From positions 1 to 5,473 of the forward strand of contig JAENJC010000095.1 of NCBI GenBank assembly GCA_016844545.1: DNA of 5,473 nucleotides. Direction: 5' to 3'. This document shows positions 5,299-5,473 of this stretch, in pieces. This DNA is from Deltaproteobacteria bacterium (GTDB taxonomy: Bacteria > Desulfobacterota > JAENJC01). The stretch's first letter is position 1. The number at the start of each line of letters is the position of its first letter. The translations under genes were made by a program, and so were the position numbers. The notes under the pieces are model-generated. The model had not been told where the DNA came from. It saw only the letters and a list, made by a program, of their open reading frames with translations, and did no database searches.

Positions 5299-5391
5299 CT
5301 AATCGGGGACGGGTTCATATTTTTAGTTTCCTCCCAGCTTTTTGAGCTAATCGGGGACGGGTTCATATTCTTACTTTCCTCCCAGCTTTTT
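5299..5391. repeat. Tandem duplication, 45-bp units at 48-bp spacing, at the transposase 3' end
   Basis: Units at 5299-5343 and 5347-5391 match at 43 of 45 positions; the differences are one T/C and one G/C. Each contains CTAATCGGGGACGGGTTCAT and TTTCCTCCCAGCTTTTT. The copy at 5347-5391 includes the last codons and stop of the transposase remnant. The other copy repeats that coding end outside the gene. A shorter related piece, GCTAATCGGGAG, occurs at 5279-5290. GGGGAC-type motifs beside IS200-like/REP-associated transposases are familiar to me, but the assignment as element end is inference. Confidence 0.85.
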
Positions 5392-5473
5392 TGACTTCAA
5401 ACCTACGCTCCAAAGCCTTTTCCATCTCTTCTTTAAACCGATTATTACCAAAAGCCCAATTTCTCTTAACTGC
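5363..5473 (-). CDS. IS200-like / REP-associated transposase, C-terminal end (runs off window)
   Basis: The last 36 codons of a gene entering from the right edge, ending at TGA 5365-5363. The peptide contains NWAFGNNRFKEEMEKAL followed by ERRFEVKKAGRK, which matches the usual tail of Y1_Tnp proteins of the REP-associated type (W-A-L/F-G-N-x-R-F-K-E-E-I-E ... A-L-x-R-R, then a basic GRP-like end). These enzymes are HUH-type single-strand DNA transposases using one tyrosine; the catalytic part is outside the window, so intactness cannot be judged. Its 3' end is duplicated in the neighbouring spacer. Base composition is AT-leaning, like the adjacent toxin-antitoxin genes. A different protein with a similar basic tail cannot be excluded from 36 residues. 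Confidence 0.65.
   Translation of the reverse strand, partial: AVKRNWAFGNNRFKEEMEKALERRFEVKKAGRKVRI

Noticed and set aside
5263..5391. CRISPR array
   Set aside because: Only two near-complete units with a 3-bp gap and one fragment; there are no spacers of regular length and one unit is part of a coding gene.

Overview
The window reads almost entirely on the minus strand. It looks like a piece of a bacterial chromosome, probably Gram-negative, where a surface-polysaccharide locus meets a patch of accessory debris. Mixed base composition, strong GGAGG-type ribosome binding sites, GDP-fucose genes of the Enterobacteria-like type, VapBC and REP-associated transposase remnants would fit a Nitrospirota- or Desulfobacterota-like genome. 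That placement is a guess; no marker gene is present.

Positions 1-4073 hold five co-directional genes, probably one transcript (order of transcription from 4073 down to 1): a WcaE-like family 2 glycosyltransferase, a class I SAM-dependent methyltransferase, a WcaC-like family 4 glycosyltransferase, GDP-mannose 4,6-dehydratase (gmd), and the first 84 codons of GDP-L-fucose synthase (fcl), which runs off the left edge. The last two convert GDP-mannose to GDP-L-fucose. The two transferases would add sugars to a growing glycan, and the methyltransferase probably caps or decorates a sugar. Gaps are short (11 nt, 38 nt, a 4-nt ATGA overlap, 33 nt).

Positions 4074-4178 are a 105-bp spacer with degenerate TTCAAC-type heptamers. 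A cleaner three-copy tandem of the same kind sits in the gmd-fcl gap.

Positions 4179-5205 hold the C-terminal remnant of an AlbA_2/HATPase_c_4 (COG2865-type) regulator with a winged-helix tail, then a VapC-like PIN toxin and its ribbon-helix-helix antitoxin (17-nt overlap, antitoxin first). The remnant lies in the same reading frame as vapC, immediately after its TGA.

Positions 5206-5362 are a spacer with a 12-bp palindrome, a possible promoter and a 48-bp-period duplication. Positions 5363-5473 carry the last 36 codons of an IS200-like/REP-associated transposase, whose 3' end is what has been duplicated. I see no convincing new defence or signalling system. The most unusual items are the transposase-end duplication, the in-frame PIN/regulator-remnant junction, and the AT-rich methyltransferase within the fucose cluster.
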